A stretch of DNA of 64,000 nucleotides, taken from Bog-756 sp963812885. Its GTDB lineage: Bacteria > Actinomycetota > Acidimicrobiia > Acidimicrobiales > RAAP-2. This document shows, piece by piece, positions 46,271 through 54,952 of the stretch. Positions within the stretch are counted from its first letter, which is position 1; every line of letters starts with the position of its first letter. A program made the position numbers and the translations under genes. Under the pieces are notes generated by a model. The model had not been told where the DNA came from and made no database searches. It saw only the letters and a list, made by a program, of their open reading frames with translations. Location of the stretch: NCBI GenBank assembly GCA_963812885.1, contig CAWEWZ010000012.1, positions 62,001-126,000 on the forward strand, written 5' to 3'.

Positions 46271-47194
46271 TCAGCCCGGCCGGGTGGCCCCCACCAGGTC
46301 GGCCTGGGCGGCGTCGTCGAAGCGGACGACGGTGCCGGTGTGGGGGGCGTCGATCATCTCGCCCTCGCCCACGTAGATCCCGACATGGTCGACACCGTGG
46401 AGGCGCTGCCGCCGAAGAAGACCAGGTCCCCGGGTTCGGCCGGTGATCCGGGGGGAACCACCGGCCCGGCGTCGAACTGGTCCTGGGCCACCCGGGGGAG
46501 CACGACACCGGCGTGGGCGAACGCAGCCTGGACCAACCCCGAGCAGTCGAAGCCACCCACGCCGGTGCCGCCCCATAGATAGGGAGTCCCCAGTTGCCGG
46601 GCGGCGAACGAGAGGGCGGCCACCACGGTCCCCGGCGTGGTCGGGTCCTGCTGGAACGAGAGGGACAGCGTGAGCACGGTGTCCACGTAGGCCGCCGAGT
46701 GGTTGTAGTCGTCGACCGCGGCCCGGAGGGTGGCGGCCGACCCGGCGCCGTCGGCGCACAGCATGGCGGTGGCCGAGTAGACGGCGTCGACCGGGTCGTA
46801 GGGCGACGGGGGTCGGGCACCCCCGGGTCCGACCGTGGCGTAGGCGGCGAAGGTCGCCGGCTCGAACTGCATCGGGCCCTCGGCCCCGGCGGGGTTGGCG
46901 CCCGACCACACCCCCGGCGCGGTCGACTGGCCGCTCCCCGTCTCGACGGTGCCGATGGCGGCCACCACCGACCAGGACAGCCCCGGGCAGGTGGCCGCGG
47001 CCTTCCGGTAGAGCGTCAACCAGTCGGGCGGGACGGCGGCCTGCCCGCCGCCGCTCCTGCCCGCGGCCACTCCTCGGTCACCGCCCGCCCCAGCACCCGG
47101 CGGAGCCCGAGGCACCGCCGACCGCGGCCACGGTCACCAACCCCACCGTCATCGCCAACAGTGCCACGACGGCCGCACCGACCAGCTTGCCCAT
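46271..47194 (-). CDS. Secreted NlpC/P60 cell-wall hydrolase with transglycosylase-like front (two frame breaks)
   Basis: ATG 47194 has GGAGGT upstream. A signal peptide (LVGAAVVALLAMTVGLVTVAAV) is followed by a lysozyme-like part (WLTLYRKAAATCPGLSWSVVAAIGTVETGSG, GPMQFEPATFAAY) and an NlpC/P60 domain (TPYLWGGTGVGGFDCSGLVQAAFAHAG with the catalytic Cys, then DHVGIYVGEGEMIDAPHTG with the His). An extra base near 47083-47087 and a lost base near 46407-46412 interrupt the frame. It would cut glycan and peptide bonds of peptidoglycan. Confidence 0.85.
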
Positions 47195-47423
47195 CTCTGT
47201 ACCTCCACGCCTTCACCGGGTGGGTCGAGGTGAGCAGCCGTGCTCAGAGGGAGCGCCCTGGACGGTCGACGTGCCGGGCGACGTGCCGGGCGGGCCGGGC
47301 TCGACCCGCCTTGCGCCGGCGTTCGACCGATCAGATGGGCAACTGAGGCCGAACCCAGTTGAGCAGGGGAGGGCGGCGGAAACAAGGCCCAAGGGCCCGG
47401 CAATCGGGGCCAACCGGTGTCGG

Positions 47424-47429
47424 TATGCT
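47424..47429 (+). promoter_or_regulatory. -10 box TATGCT for the acyl-CoA ligase
   Basis: TATGCT is about 40 nt before ATG 47470, with GGGAGGG close to the start codon, so this gene has a normal leader. Confidence 0.4.
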
Positions 47430-47469
47430 CGTCTATCCGGCAATCCGGTGTGGGACAGGGGAGGGAACG

Positions 47470-49104
47470 ATGCTGAGCACCATGCAGGATGCTCCGCTGT
47501 TGGTGAGTGGGATCATCCGCCACGGCCAGAACGTCTACGGCGACAGCCAGGTGATCACCATCACCGGGCCGGCCGGGGAGGCCATCGAATCGTCGTTCAC
47601 CCAGGTGGCCGAACGGGCCGAGCGACTGGCCCGGGCGTTGGCCCGGCTCGGGGTGGGCGACGGCGACCGGGTGGGCACCTTCCTGTGGAACAACCAGACC
47701 CATCTGGAGGCCTATCTGGGCATTCCCGGGATGGGGGCGGTGCTCCACACCCTGAACCTGCGGCTGTTCCCCGAGCAGCTCTCGTACGTGATCAACCACG
47801 CCGAGGACAAGGTGATCATCGTCGACGCCATGCTCATCCCGCTGCTGGCCCGGGTGCGGGACGAGCTCACCACCGTCAAGCACATCATCGTGGCCGGGGA
47901 CGGCGACGCCAGCGCGCTCGGGCCGACGTTCTCCTACGAGGAGCTGCTCGAGGCCGAGGAACCGGGCTACGACTGGCCCACCTTCGACGAGCGGCAGGCC
48001 GCGGCCATGTGTTACACGTCGGGAACCACCGGCAACCCGAAGGGCGTGGTCTACAGCCACCGGTCGACCTTCCTGCACTCGATGGCCATCACCTCGGGTT
48101 CGTCGCTCGGGATCAACGAGCTCGACCGGGTGCTGTCCATCGTCCCGATGTTCCATGCCAACGCCTGGGGGACCCCCTACGGCGGGTTCCTGACCGGTGC
48201 CGACCTGGTCATGCCCCAGCAGTTCCTCCAGGCCGAGCCGCTCACCGCCATCATCGCCCGGCACCGACCCACGCTCTCGGCCGGGGTGCCCACCATCTGG
48301 AGCGACCTGCTCCGCTACGCGCAGACCCACACGGTGGACCTGTCCTCGCTGCGGATGATCACCGCCGGGGGAGCGGCCGTGCCCCGGCAGCTCATCGAGC
48401 GATTCCGGGACGAGCTCGGGATCGAGATGGTCCAGGGCTGGGGGATGACCGAGACCAGCCCGCTGTGCTCACTGGCCCTCCCGCCGCGGGGCACGCCACC
48501 CGAGGAGGAGATGGAATGGCGGTCGAAGACCGGCCGGGTGGTCCCCGGGGTGGAGGTGCGTGTGGCCGCCGAGGACGGATCGATCCTGCCCAACGACGGT
48601 GTTTCGGTCGGGGAGTTCGAGGTCCGTGGCCCCTGGATCTGCGGCTCCTACTACCGCGATCCGGCTCCCGAGCGGTTCCACGACGGCTGGTTGCGCACCG
48701 GGGACATCGGTTCGCTCGACCGGCGCGGCTTCATGCAGATCAGCGACCGGACCAAGGACGTGATCAAGTCGGGCGGCGAGTGGATCTCGTCGGTCGAGCT
48801 GGAGAACGAGGTGATGGCCCATCCCGGGGTGGTCGAAGCCGCGGTCATCGCCGTCCCCGACGAACGGTGGAGCGAGCGCCCCATGGTGGCGGTCGTGGTG
48901 GAGGAGGACGGATCCCTCACCGCCGACGAGCTGGTCGAGTTCCTGAGCGACCGGGTCAGCCGCTGGTGGCTCCCCGAGCGGTGGGTGTTCATCGCCGAGG
49001 TGCCCAAGACCAGCGTGGGCAAGTTCGACAAGAAGGTGCTCCGGTCCCAGCACGCCGCCGGCGAACTCGACGTGGTCGAGGTCGAGATCAAGACCGCCCG
49101 CTGA
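47470..49104 (+). CDS. AMP-forming fatty-acyl-CoA ligase
   Basis: 544 aa. The P-loop AMCYTSGTTGNPKGVVYSH (A3), GWGMTETSPLCS (A5), TGDIGSLDRRGF (A7) and PKTSVGKFDKKVLR with the A10 lysine are all intact, the full ANL-superfamily set. The overall pattern (ISSVELENEVMAHPGVVEAAVIA) resembles medium- and long-chain fatty-acid ligases such as the AlkK group. It activates a fatty acid to acyl-AMP and then acyl-CoA in the cytosol. Chain length unknown. Confidence 0.9.
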   Translation: MLSTMQDAPLLVSGIIRHGQNVYGDSQVITITGPAGEAIESSFTQVAERAERLARALARLGVGDGDRVGTFLWNNQTHLEAYLGIPGMGAVLHTLNLRLFPEQLSYVINHAEDKVIIVDAMLIPLLARVRDELTTVKHIIVAGDGDASALGPTFSYEELLEAEEPGYDWPTFDERQAAAMCYTSGTTGNPKGVVYSHRSTFLHSMAITSGSSLGINELDRVLSIVPMFHANAWGTPYGGFLTGADLVMPQQFLQAEPLTAIIARHRPTLSAGVPTIWSDLLRYAQTHTVDLSSLRMITAGGAAVPRQLIERFRDELGIEMVQGWGMTETSPLCSLALPPRGTPPEEEMEWRSKTGRVVPGVEVRVAAEDGSILPNDGVSVGEFEVRGPWICGSYYRDPAPERFHDGWLRTGDIGSLDRRGFMQISDRTKDVIKSGGEWISSVELENEVMAHPGVVEAAVIAVPDERWSERPMVAVVVEEDGSLTADELVEFLSDRVSRWWLPERWVFIAEVPKTSVGKFDKKVLRSQHAAGELDVVEVEIKTAR

Positions 49105-49107
49105 TCG

Positions 49108-49344
49108 GTGGGCACCGATCCGGCCGACATCGCCGAGCGGCTGTCGGGAATCGCCGAGGAGCTCGCCGACCTGGCCCTCGACCGGTTGCGTGAGGCGTCC
49201 GACTCGGTGCGGGCCGGCAACGATCCCGATCCGGCGGTGACCGCCGAGGAGAAGCGGATCACCCGGGCCCGGCGTTCGGTCGAGAAGGCCGTGCAGCTGC
49301 TGGCCGGTCCGTCGTCGGCCGCCGCCTTCGACGAGGGGCCGTAG
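49108..49344 (+). CDS. Small helical protein, unknown
   Basis: 78 aa from GTG 49108, three bases after the ligase stop. The sequence (DIAERLSGIAEELADLALDRLREA, EKRITRARRSVEKAVQLL) suggests two amphipathic helices. Similar short proteins follow other genes in actinobacteria, but I do not recognise a family. Co-transcription with the ligase is likely given the spacing. Confidence 0.55.
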   Translation: MGTDPADIAERLSGIAEELADLALDRLREASDSVRAGNDPDPAVTAEEKRITRARRSVEKAVQLLAGPSSAAAFDEGP

Positions 49345-49533
49345 GCGGCGTCGGCGGAGGTTTCGGACTCCTTCTGTAGGTCCTGACCAGGGTGTTCTGC
49401 CGTGCATCGGCTCCCGCTGGGACCCCGTTCCGCCCCGACCTGTGGCCCATGGCCGCGGCTGTTTCGCGGCCCGTTCCCGCGCTCCGTCTCGCCACCATCG
49501 AGGGGTGTCACACCCTGGTGCTGGACTTCTTCC

Positions 49534-50685
49534 GTGGTACTTGATGATCTCACCGAGGTGCTCGAACGACTGCGAGCGACGGACCCGACGGCCTTGGCCG
49601 ACACCGAGTCGATCGTTTCGATCCACCGTCACCTGGCCACCGTCGAGGCCATCGTCAGCGAAGCCACCGCCGCCTTCGATGCCGCCGGCAACTGGGCGCC
49701 CGACGGGGCGCAGACCGCCGTGGCCTGGATCACCGCCCGATGCCGGGTCCCGCGACGCGAAGCCCGGCGCCGGGTGCGCCAGGGTCGGGAGCTCCGGTTC
49801 CTGCCCGAGACCACCCGGGCCTGGGTGGAAGGGGACATCACCGGAGCCCACGTGGATGTGATGATCTCCCTCCGTTGCCCGGAGACCGAGGAGGCCTTGG
49901 CCCGGGATGAGGCGCTGCTGGTCGACCAGGCCCGGAGACTGACCTTTGCCGAGTTCGTCCGGGCCGCCGCCTACTGGAAGCAGCTGGCCGACCCCGACGG
50001 TGCCGACCAGGACGCCGAGCGTCGCCGGAGCCGACGCGACGTGTACCTGGTCCAGAGCTTCGGCGGGACCTGGCTCGGGGCCATGAACCTCGATCCGATG
50101 CACGGCGCCATCGTGTCCGAAGAGCTCGAACGGCTGGAACACGAGCTGTTCGAGGCCGACCGGGCCGAGGCCAAAGGGATCCTCGGTCGTGATCCGGGAC
50201 CGGGCGACCACCTGGCCCGAACCCCCGGACAGCGCCGGGCCGACGCCCTCGTCGAGATGGCCGTCCGCTCGAAGAGCTGTCCCCGCAACGCCAGAAGGCC
50301 CGCACCCCTTTTCACCGTCCTCGTCGGGTGGGAAACACTCCACGGGAGGATCTGCCAACTGGAGAACGGCACGGTGGTTCCCCCGGGTTCACTGCTGCCG
50401 TGGTTGGACCATGCCGATCTGGAGCGGGCCGTGTTCGCACCCGGTCGCCGGGTCGAGATCAGCCCCACCAGCCGGCTCTTCACCGGGGGCACCCGCCGGG
50501 CCATCGAGGTGCGGGACCAACAGTGCACCCACCCCTTCTGCGAGGTCACCGCTCCGTTCTGCCAGGCCGACCACATCCAGCCCTGGGCCCTCGGTGGCCC
50601 CACCACCCAGGAGAACGGGCGGCTGCTCTGCCCGCACCACAACGGCGGGCGCAATCAGCGACCGCCACCCGCGGCGGCAGCCTGA
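49534..50685 (+). CDS. DUF222-HNH endonuclease family protein
   Basis: 383 aa from GTG 49534. The DUF222 region (ATVEAIVSEATAAFDAAGNW, ARCRVPRREARRRVRQGRELRFLP, DVMISLRCPETEEAL) is followed by an HNH nuclease end: CTHPFCEVTAPFCQADHIQPWALGGPTTQENGRLLCPHHN, with the zinc cysteines and catalytic His. These 13E12-like proteins are frequent and variable in actinobacterial genomes, sometimes tied to mobile DNA, and their function is not established. Confidence 0.85.
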   Translation: MVLDDLTEVLERLRATDPTALADTESIVSIHRHLATVEAIVSEATAAFDAAGNWAPDGAQTAVAWITARCRVPRREARRRVRQGRELRFLPETTRAWVEGDITGAHVDVMISLRCPETEEALARDEALLVDQARRLTFAEFVRAAAYWKQLADPDGADQDAERRRSRRDVYLVQSFGGTWLGAMNLDPMHGAIVSEELERLEHELFEADRAEAKGILGRDPGPGDHLARTPGQRRADALVEMAVRSKSCPRNARRPAPLFTVLVGWETLHGRICQLENGTVVPPGSLLPWLDHADLERAVFAPGRRVEISPTSRLFTGGTRRAIEVRDQQCTHPFCEVTAPFCQADHIQPWALGGPTTQENGRLLCPHHNGGRNQRPPPAAAA

Positions 50686-50700
50686 TTCGTCCGGTTCCGC

Positions 50701-51777
50701 TCAGGCCTCCACGCCGGGGAGCCGGTTGAGTATGTCGATCAACTGGCGGAGCCGGCCGTAATGGATCTTGTCGAACCGGAACACCAGGCGCGGGAAGTCC
50801 AGATTGTCGGCGTCGGCGCGCTCGGGGGGCAGGGGCTTCGACATCCGCATGGCGCCACTGGCCACGATGTCGGCGAACCGGCGGTTGAGGTCGGCCAGCG
50901 CGGCCCGGTCGGGAGCCACCCTCAAACGGACGACCAACAAGTCGCCGACCCACCGGCAGGATTGATAGTTGCGGTAGAAGGCGAGGATCTCCGAGGTGGC
51001 CTCGCCGACATCGTCGGTGATCATGAACAACGAGCGGTCGTCGTCCGACACCAGGCCCCGGGGCTCGACCTCTGACCGCAGGAACTCGTCCCAGCCCCGC
51101 CAGTAGGTGCCGCCGGGGACATCGAGCATGACGACCGGCGCCGGCTCGGCCTTCCCGGTCTGCAGGAGGGTCAACAACTCGAAGCCCTCGTCGAGGGTGC
51201 CGAACCCACCGGGCAGGACGACATAGGCGTCCGACTCCTTGATGAGCATGAGCTTGCGGGTGAAGAAGAACCGCATCTCGACCAGCTTGGGGTCCTGGGC
51301 GATGAAGGCGTTGGCCCCCTGCTCGAACGGGAGCCTGATGTTGACCCCGATCGACTTGTCCCGCCCGGCCCCCTCCATGCCCGCGGCCATGATCCCCGGC
51401 CCCGCCCCGGTGACCACCATCCAGTCGGAGCCGGCCATCGAGGCGGCCAGGTCACGGGTGCTGCGGTAGGCGGGATGGTCGGGCTGGGTGCGGGCCGAGC
51501 CGAAGATGGTCACCTTCTTCTGCCGGCGGAAGGGCCGGAAGACCCGGAAGGCCTCGGCCATCTCGGCCAGGGCGCTGTCGGCCACCTTGAGATCGATCAC
51601 CTCGGTGCGATCGGCGGCCAGGGCGGCCACCGTCTCGAGCATCGAACGGTACAGGCGCTTCTGGGTGGCCGACGTGTCACTCGGAGCCAGCTCCTCGAGC
51701 AGCCGGGAGGCGGCGGCGTCGATGGCGTGACCGGAGCCGCCGGACCCCGGGGTCGAGTCTGCGACGGGCGGCGTCAT
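50701..51777 (-). CDS. LOG-family nucleotide-binding protein (Rossmann, TIGR00730-like)
   Basis: 358 aa, longer than the ~190 of simple LOG proteins. KKVTIFGSARTQPDHPAY, VVTGAGPGIMAAGMEGAG and VVLPGGFGTLDEGFELLTLL are the LOG motifs, the last with the PGGxGTxxE active site. Family members are cytokinin riboside-5'-monophosphate phosphoribohydrolases in plants, and bacterial members may act as nucleotide-monophosphate glycosidases. The extra C-terminal ~150 residues are not assigned. It begins 19 nt after fbiC on the same strand. Confidence 0.88.
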   Translation of the reverse strand: MTPPVADSTPGSGGSGHAIDAAASRLLEELAPSDTSATQKRLYRSMLETVAALAADRTEVIDLKVADSALAEMAEAFRVFRPFRRQKKVTIFGSARTQPDHPAYRSTRDLAASMAGSDWMVVTGAGPGIMAAGMEGAGRDKSIGVNIRLPFEQGANAFIAQDPKLVEMRFFFTRKLMLIKESDAYVVLPGGFGTLDEGFELLTLLQTGKAEPAPVVMLDVPGGTYWRGWDEFLRSEVEPRGLVSDDDRSLFMITDDVGEATSEILAFYRNYQSCRWVGDLLVVRLRVAPDRAALADLNRRFADIVASGAMRMSKPLPPERADADNLDFPRLVFRFDKIHYGRLRQLIDILNRLPGVEA

Positions 51778-51795
51778 CTCGACCGCTCGACGGAC

Positions 51796-54159
51796 TCAGA
51801 AGGCGGCGGCAAGGGGCTCGGCGTGGCCGCTCGGGCCCGTCACCCGTCCGTAGAGCGTCGTCCGCTGGGCCAGGCTGCGCCCGAGCGGGGCGACGATGGC
51901 CGCGAACTGGTCGCGGTCCATCATCTGGCCGTGACTGGCCCCCGCGGCCCGGGAGATGTTCTCGTCCATGAGCGTGCCGCCGAGGTCGTTGACACCGGCC
52001 CGGAGGATCTGTCGGACGCCGTCCGCCCCCATCTTGACCCAGCTGATCTGGATGTTGTCGATCGCCCCCCGGTAGGCGATGCGACCCACCGCGTGCATCA
52101 GGAGCGTCTCGCGGAAGGTGGGTCCCCGGCGGGCCCGCCGATTGAGATAGATGGGCGTGGCCATGTGCACGAAGGGCAGGGGCACGAACTCGGTGAAGCC
52201 GCCGGTCTCCCGCTGCAGGTCCCGGGTCCGGACCAGGTGGCGGGCCCACGACTGCGGCTGCTCGACGGCGCCGAACATGATGGTCACGTTGGATCGCAGA
52301 CCCACCTGGTGGGCGGTGCGGTGGGCGAAGAGCCACTCCTCGGTGTTGATCTTGTCCGGGCAGAGGACGGCGCGGACCGGATCGTCGAGGATCTCGGCCG
52401 CGGTACCGGGCAGTGTCTTGAGCCCGGCGTCGCGCAGGAGGACGAGGTAGTCGGCCAACGGCATCTCCGACCGGCGGGCGCCCTCGGTCACCTCCAGCGC
52501 GGTGAACCCGTGGATGTGGATCGTCGCCGACGCCTCCCGGACCGCCTTGATCACCTCGAGGTAGTAGTCACCGTCGAACTTGGGATGGATGCCTCCCTGG
52601 AGGCACACCTCGGTGGCGCCCCGTTCCTCGGCCTCCCGCACCCGGTCGGAGATCTCGCTGAGCTCGAGCAGGTACGGGGTGCCCCGCAGGTTGAGCGAGA
52701 GCGGTCCCTTGGAGAAGGCGCAGAACTTGCACTTGAACGTGCAGACGTTGGTGTAGTTGATGTTCCGGTTGGCCACGTAGGTCACTTCGTCACCGACCGC
52801 CTGGCGCCGGAGCTGGTCGGCCACCTCGGCCACCGACCGCACCTCGGGGCCCCGGGCTGCGAACAGCGTGACGATCTCCTGCTCGCCGACGGTCTGGCCG
52901 AGCGCCACCCCGGCCAGCACCTCACCCACTGCGCTGCGTGCGCTGGCCATGGTGACCACCGGCGGGTCGAGCAACAGGGGTGGCGGCACCTCTCCGCCCG
53001 AGCACCAGGGATGGTCACGTCCCAGTCCCTCGGCATCGGAGGCGTCGAGCACCGGGAAGCGCATCGGCTCGGCCAGCCAACGGTCGGGATCCAGCGCGAA
53101 CTCGGGGTAGAGGGTCAACCGGGGAGCCAGGGTGAACCCGGCCGCCTCGGTGGCGCCCCGGAGAACGTCGAGCGCCGGCCAGGCCCGCTCGGGGTTGACG
53201 TGGTCGGCGGTGACCGGCGAGACGCCTCCCCAGTCGTCGATCCCCGAGGCGATCAGGGGGGCCAGGTCGTCGGAGAGATTGGGAGGCGCCTGCAGATGGA
53301 CATCCGGCGGGAGCACGAGACGGGCGACGGCGATGGTCCACAGGAATTCGTCGGTCGGGCACGGCGGGGCCGTGTGCATCGAGGTGCCCGGCTTGGGCAG
53401 GAAGTTCTGGATGATCACCTCCTGCACGTGGCCATGGCGCCGATGGCTGGAGGCGATGGCCTCGAGGGCATCGAGCCGGTCGGCCCGGCTCTCGCCGATC
53501 CCCACCAGGAGCCCGGTGGTGAACGGGATCCCGCCGACGCCGGCCGCCTCCAGGGTGGCCAGCCTCCGGTCCGGGGTCTTGTCGGGAGCCGAGCGGTGGG
53601 CGGCCAGATCCGGGTTGAGGGACTCGATCATCATCCCCTGACTGGCCGTGACCGAACGGAGGCGAGCGAGGGCCTCGGCGTCGAGGGCGCCGGCGTTGGC
53701 GTGGGGCAGCAGGCCGGTCTCCTCGACCACGGCCCGGCACGCCGCCTCGAGGTAGTCGACGGTGGAGGTGTACCCGTGGTCCTCCAACCATTGACGGGCC
53801 ACCGGGTAGCGGTCCTCGGGTCCCTCGCCCAGGGTGAAGAGGGCCTCGTGGCATCCTGCGGCCCGGCCGGCGTGTGCGATCTCGAGTACCTGGTCGATCG
53901 AGAGGTAGGGCGAATCCAACCGGGCCGGGGCTTTGGCGAAGGTGCAGTAGCCGCATCGGTCCCGGCACAGCATGGTCAGGGGGATGAACACCTTGGGGGA
54001 GAAGGTGATCCGGTTGCCGTGGGCCTCGTCGCGCACCCGGCCGGCCCGCGCCTGCACGTCGGCCACCGTCAGAGCGATGAGTTCAGAGCGCGGGACTTGC
54101 TCAGGGCTGGCGCGGTGACCGGTGCCGCCGCCTCCCGGCGTCGGGGCGGCAGCGCTCAC
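51796..54159 (-). CDS. fbiC: FO synthase, fused CofG/CofH (7,8-didemethyl-8-hydroxy-5-deazariboflavin synthase)
   Basis: 787 aa with two radical-SAM domains: CRDRCGYCTFAKAP near residue 64 (CofG part) and CTFKCKFCAFSKGPL near 475 (CofH part). Each CxxxCxxC binds a 4Fe-4S cluster. The fused form is typical of actinobacteria, while archaea use two proteins. It makes FO, the chromophore of coenzyme F420, from tyrosine and the flavin precursor. The start is GTG 54159, which overlaps the stop of a short upstream frame (GTGA). No other F420 gene is in the window. Confidence 0.95.
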   Translation of the reverse strand: MSAAAPTPGGGGTGHRASPEQVPRSELIALTVADVQARAGRVRDEAHGNRITFSPKVFIPLTMLCRDRCGYCTFAKAPARLDSPYLSIDQVLEIAHAGRAAGCHEALFTLGEGPEDRYPVARQWLEDHGYTSTVDYLEAACRAVVEETGLLPHANAGALDAEALARLRSVTASQGMMIESLNPDLAAHRSAPDKTPDRRLATLEAAGVGGIPFTTGLLVGIGESRADRLDALEAIASSHRRHGHVQEVIIQNFLPKPGTSMHTAPPCPTDEFLWTIAVARLVLPPDVHLQAPPNLSDDLAPLIASGIDDWGGVSPVTADHVNPERAWPALDVLRGATEAAGFTLAPRLTLYPEFALDPDRWLAEPMRFPVLDASDAEGLGRDHPWCSGGEVPPPLLLDPPVVTMASARSAVGEVLAGVALGQTVGEQEIVTLFAARGPEVRSVAEVADQLRRQAVGDEVTYVANRNINYTNVCTFKCKFCAFSKGPLSLNLRGTPYLLELSEISDRVREAEERGATEVCLQGGIHPKFDGDYYLEVIKAVREASATIHIHGFTALEVTEGARRSEMPLADYLVLLRDAGLKTLPGTAAEILDDPVRAVLCPDKINTEEWLFAHRTAHQVGLRSNVTIMFGAVEQPQSWARHLVRTRDLQRETGGFTEFVPLPFVHMATPIYLNRRARRGPTFRETLLMHAVGRIAYRGAIDNIQISWVKMGADGVRQILRAGVNDLGGTLMDENISRAAGASHGQMMDRDQFAAIVAPLGRSLAQRTTLYGRVTGPSGHAEPLAAAF

Positions 54160-54185
54160 GAGGGGGGAGCCGGGTCGGCGGGCAT
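54156..54185 (-). CDS. Possible 9-aa leaderless leader peptide coupled to fbiC
   Basis: ATG 54185 opens MPADPAPPS and stops at TGA 54158-54156, which overlaps the fbiC GTG (GTGA). TAAGGT at 54198-54193 is seven bases upstream, so the ATG would be the first codon of a leaderless transcript. Ribosomes finishing this peptide could re-start on fbiC; the PP pair could slow them. No conservation can be judged here. Confidence 0.4.
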   Translation of the reverse strand: MPADPAPPS

Positions 54186-54192
54186 CGGCGAC

Positions 54193-54198
54193 ACCTTA
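54193..54198 (-). promoter_or_regulatory. -10 box TAAGGT for fbiC transcript
   Basis: On the - strand TAAGGT sits seven bases before ATG 54185 and 33 before the fbiC GTG. fbiC has no ribosome-binding site of its own in the CCCCCCTC run before it. Confidence 0.5.
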
Positions 54199-54216
54199 CC
54201 GGAGCAGGCCGACGCC

Positions 54217-54945
54217 CTAACCGGGCAGGCGGGCTCCGGCCGCCGCCTCTGCATCGACCAGCCAGAGCACCTCGCCGGCGGTGACCCGGGCCGCCGGGAG
54301 ATCGTCTCCCGCGGCCACGCCGGCGAACGCGTCGCGCTTCGACGACCCCGAGACGGTGAACACCACGGTCCGGGCCCGGGCGATGCCGGCCAGGGTGAGG
54401 GTGACCCGGTCGTGGGGGTTGTTGGCGCGCGGATCCCGGTTGGCCGCCACCAGCACGGCCGGGTCGTGGATGGCCAGAGCCTCCGAGCCGGGGAAGAGCG
54501 AGGCGCAATGTCCGTCGGGCCCGAGCCCGAGGTGGACGAGGTCGAACCCGTCCAGCGGCCAGATCTCCGACTGATAGGCGGCCGCCGCGGCGTCGGGCGC
54601 CCCGGAGCGGTACATCGGGTGGTCGGACCCCACCGGGCCCACGGCATCGAGCAGCGCCGACGCGATCATCCGGTGGTTCGAGTCGGCGTCGTCCGGCGGG
54701 ACGCACCGTTCATCCCCCAGGTAGACGTCGACCGTCGTCCAGTCGACCCGGACCCGGGGGCTGTCGGCACCACCGTCGGGTCCGGGGCCAGTGAGCTCGG
54801 CCAGGCGCTCATAGGCCTGGCGGGCGGTCTGCCCGCCGGAGAGGAAGAGCGAGAACCGGCTGTCCCGCGGTGCGGCCAGCCGGGCGGCCACCAGGTTGGC
54901 GAAGGCATCCGGGACCGAGGCCACGATGTCGACGGTGCCGTTCAC
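54217..54945 (-). CDS. pgl: 6-phosphogluconolactonase
   Basis: 242 aa. FSLFLSGGQTARQAYERLAEL, VYLGDERCVPPDDADSNHRM and VHLGLGPDGHCASLFPGSEAL are the DevB/Pgl motifs, with the catalytic His in GDERC...H and GPDGH. It hydrolyses 6-phosphogluconolactone in the oxidative pentose phosphate branch. Last gene of tkt-tal-gnd-zwf-pgl; it starts seven bases after the zwf stop. Confidence 0.93.
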   Translation of the reverse strand: MNGTVDIVASVPDAFANLVAARLAAPRDSRFSLFLSGGQTARQAYERLAELTGPGPDGGADSPRVRVDWTTVDVYLGDERCVPPDDADSNHRMIASALLDAVGPVGSDHPMYRSGAPDAAAAAYQSEIWPLDGFDLVHLGLGPDGHCASLFPGSEALAIHDPAVLVAANRDPRANNPHDRVTLTLAGIARARTVVFTVSGSSKRDAFAGVAAGDDLPAARVTAGEVLWLVDAEAAAGARLPG

Positions 54946-54952
54946 CGCGGTC

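Noticed and set aside
49534..50685. DUF222-HNH gene as part of an integrated mobile element
   Set aside because: No flanking repeats, integrase or composition change; the neighbours are ordinary chromosomal genes.
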